From Levilactobacillus koreensis JCM 16448 (GTDB lineage: Bacteria > Bacillota > Bacilli > Lactobacillales > Lactobacillaceae): 32,713 bases of DNA. Where the stretch lies: NCBI RefSeq assembly GCF_001435525.1, contig NZ_AZDP01000008.1:1-32713 (forward strand), written 5' to 3'. The translations under genes were made by a program, and so were the position numbers. Shown piece by piece: positions 32,658 through 32,713 of this stretch (position 1 is the stretch's first letter; each line of letters begins with the position of its first letter). The notes below the pieces were generated by a model, which saw nothing but the letters and a program-made list of their open reading frames with translations, was not told where the DNA came from and did not search any database.

Positions 32658-32713
32658 TGTCAATAGCGGCGTAGAAATGTTGGAAAATGGCGGTTTAAAA
32701 ATGTAGGTTTTTG
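32658..32713. mobile_element. IS21-type element, other terminal end
   Basis: TGTCAATAGCGGCGTAGAAA begins right after AACAGT and continues TGTTGGAAAATGGCGG...AATGTAGGTTTTTG to the window end. The AAATGT-GG-motif is repeated inside, as in IS21-type ends with multiple terminal repeats. It is the inverted match of bases 1-56. Confidence 0.6.

Noticed and set aside
1-32713. tRNA, rRNA and CRISPR arrays
   Set aside because: No cloverleaf with a T-loop consensus, no rRNA-like sequence and no array of regularly spaced direct repeats with unique spacers was seen; the repeats found are IS ends or the par array.

Overview
The window looks like most of a mobilisable plasmid from a member of the Lactobacillaceae (Lactiplantibacillus, Levilactobacillus or Pediococcus type). 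The evidence is moderately low G+C sequence, TTG starts behind AGGAGG-type ribosome sites, a MobQ (MobA/MobL) relaxase with a TAAGTGCGC-type oriT, a ParA plus small ribbon-helix-helix partition pair, an LPxTxE sortase tail remnant, and many insertion sequences typical of lactobacilli (IS30, IS982, ISL3, IS256, IS3, IS5 and IS21 types). The two ends of the window carry the two ends of one IS21-type element. Both abut the same 6-bp target duplication (AACAGT), and joining them restores an IS30 transposase frame exactly. The sequence is therefore best read as a circular molecule opened inside an IS21-type element. No replication initiator gene is visible.

Layout. 1-940: 3' part of the split IS30 copy. 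1012-3759: Kup potassium transporter and a serine resolvase. 4039-10871: two related IS30 copies in direct orientation bracketing an hsdS 3' end, a type I toxin-antitoxin module, an IS982 copy with an 11-bp target duplication, a ClC chloride/proton exchanger with an RCK_C tail, and a NapA-type Na+/H+ antiporter. 10872-15906: mobilisation block, with a dead small gene, truncated topoisomerase III, MobQ relaxase, oriT, two small accessory proteins, a DinJ-type antitoxin with a PemK/MazF-type toxin, and a membrane-protein fragment. 15907-19626: truncated IS3 copy, an unknown 110-aa protein, a candidate small RNA, and a repeat-rich centromere in front of parA and a small parB-like gene. 19661-23690: IS30, IS256, ISL3 and IS5 remnants around an intact butanediol-dehydrogenase-like gene. 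23858-24574: an Apf-like LysM cell-surface protein. 24948-26042: an intact IS30. 26293-29370: a complete glycine-betaine/proline-type ABC importer operon (opuAA-AB-AC) behind a 23-bp perfect inverted repeat and closed by a terminator. 29440-31354: ISL3 debris, the second type I toxin-antitoxin module, the 3' half of hsdS, and a 219-bp IS30-derived mini-element ending in a 53-bp palindrome. 31570-32007: a MarR regulator, followed by a dead sortase-anchored protein tail and the 5' part of the split IS30.

Functionally the cargo is an ion and osmolyte kit: K+ uptake (Kup), Cl-/H+ exchange (ClC), Na+/H+ exchange (NapA) and compatible-solute uptake (Opu). It is maintained by partition, a type II toxin-antitoxin and two type I toxin-antitoxin modules, and moved by relaxase/oriT and insertion sequences. 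Three of the four transport systems belong to families, or carry domains, known elsewhere to bind cyclic di-AMP; a shared second-messenger control is an inference. The most unusual structure is a pair of diverged copies (about 500 bp, inverted, 25 kb apart), each consisting of an hsdS 3' end followed by a 29-aa hydrophobic toxin and a convergent antisense RNA.
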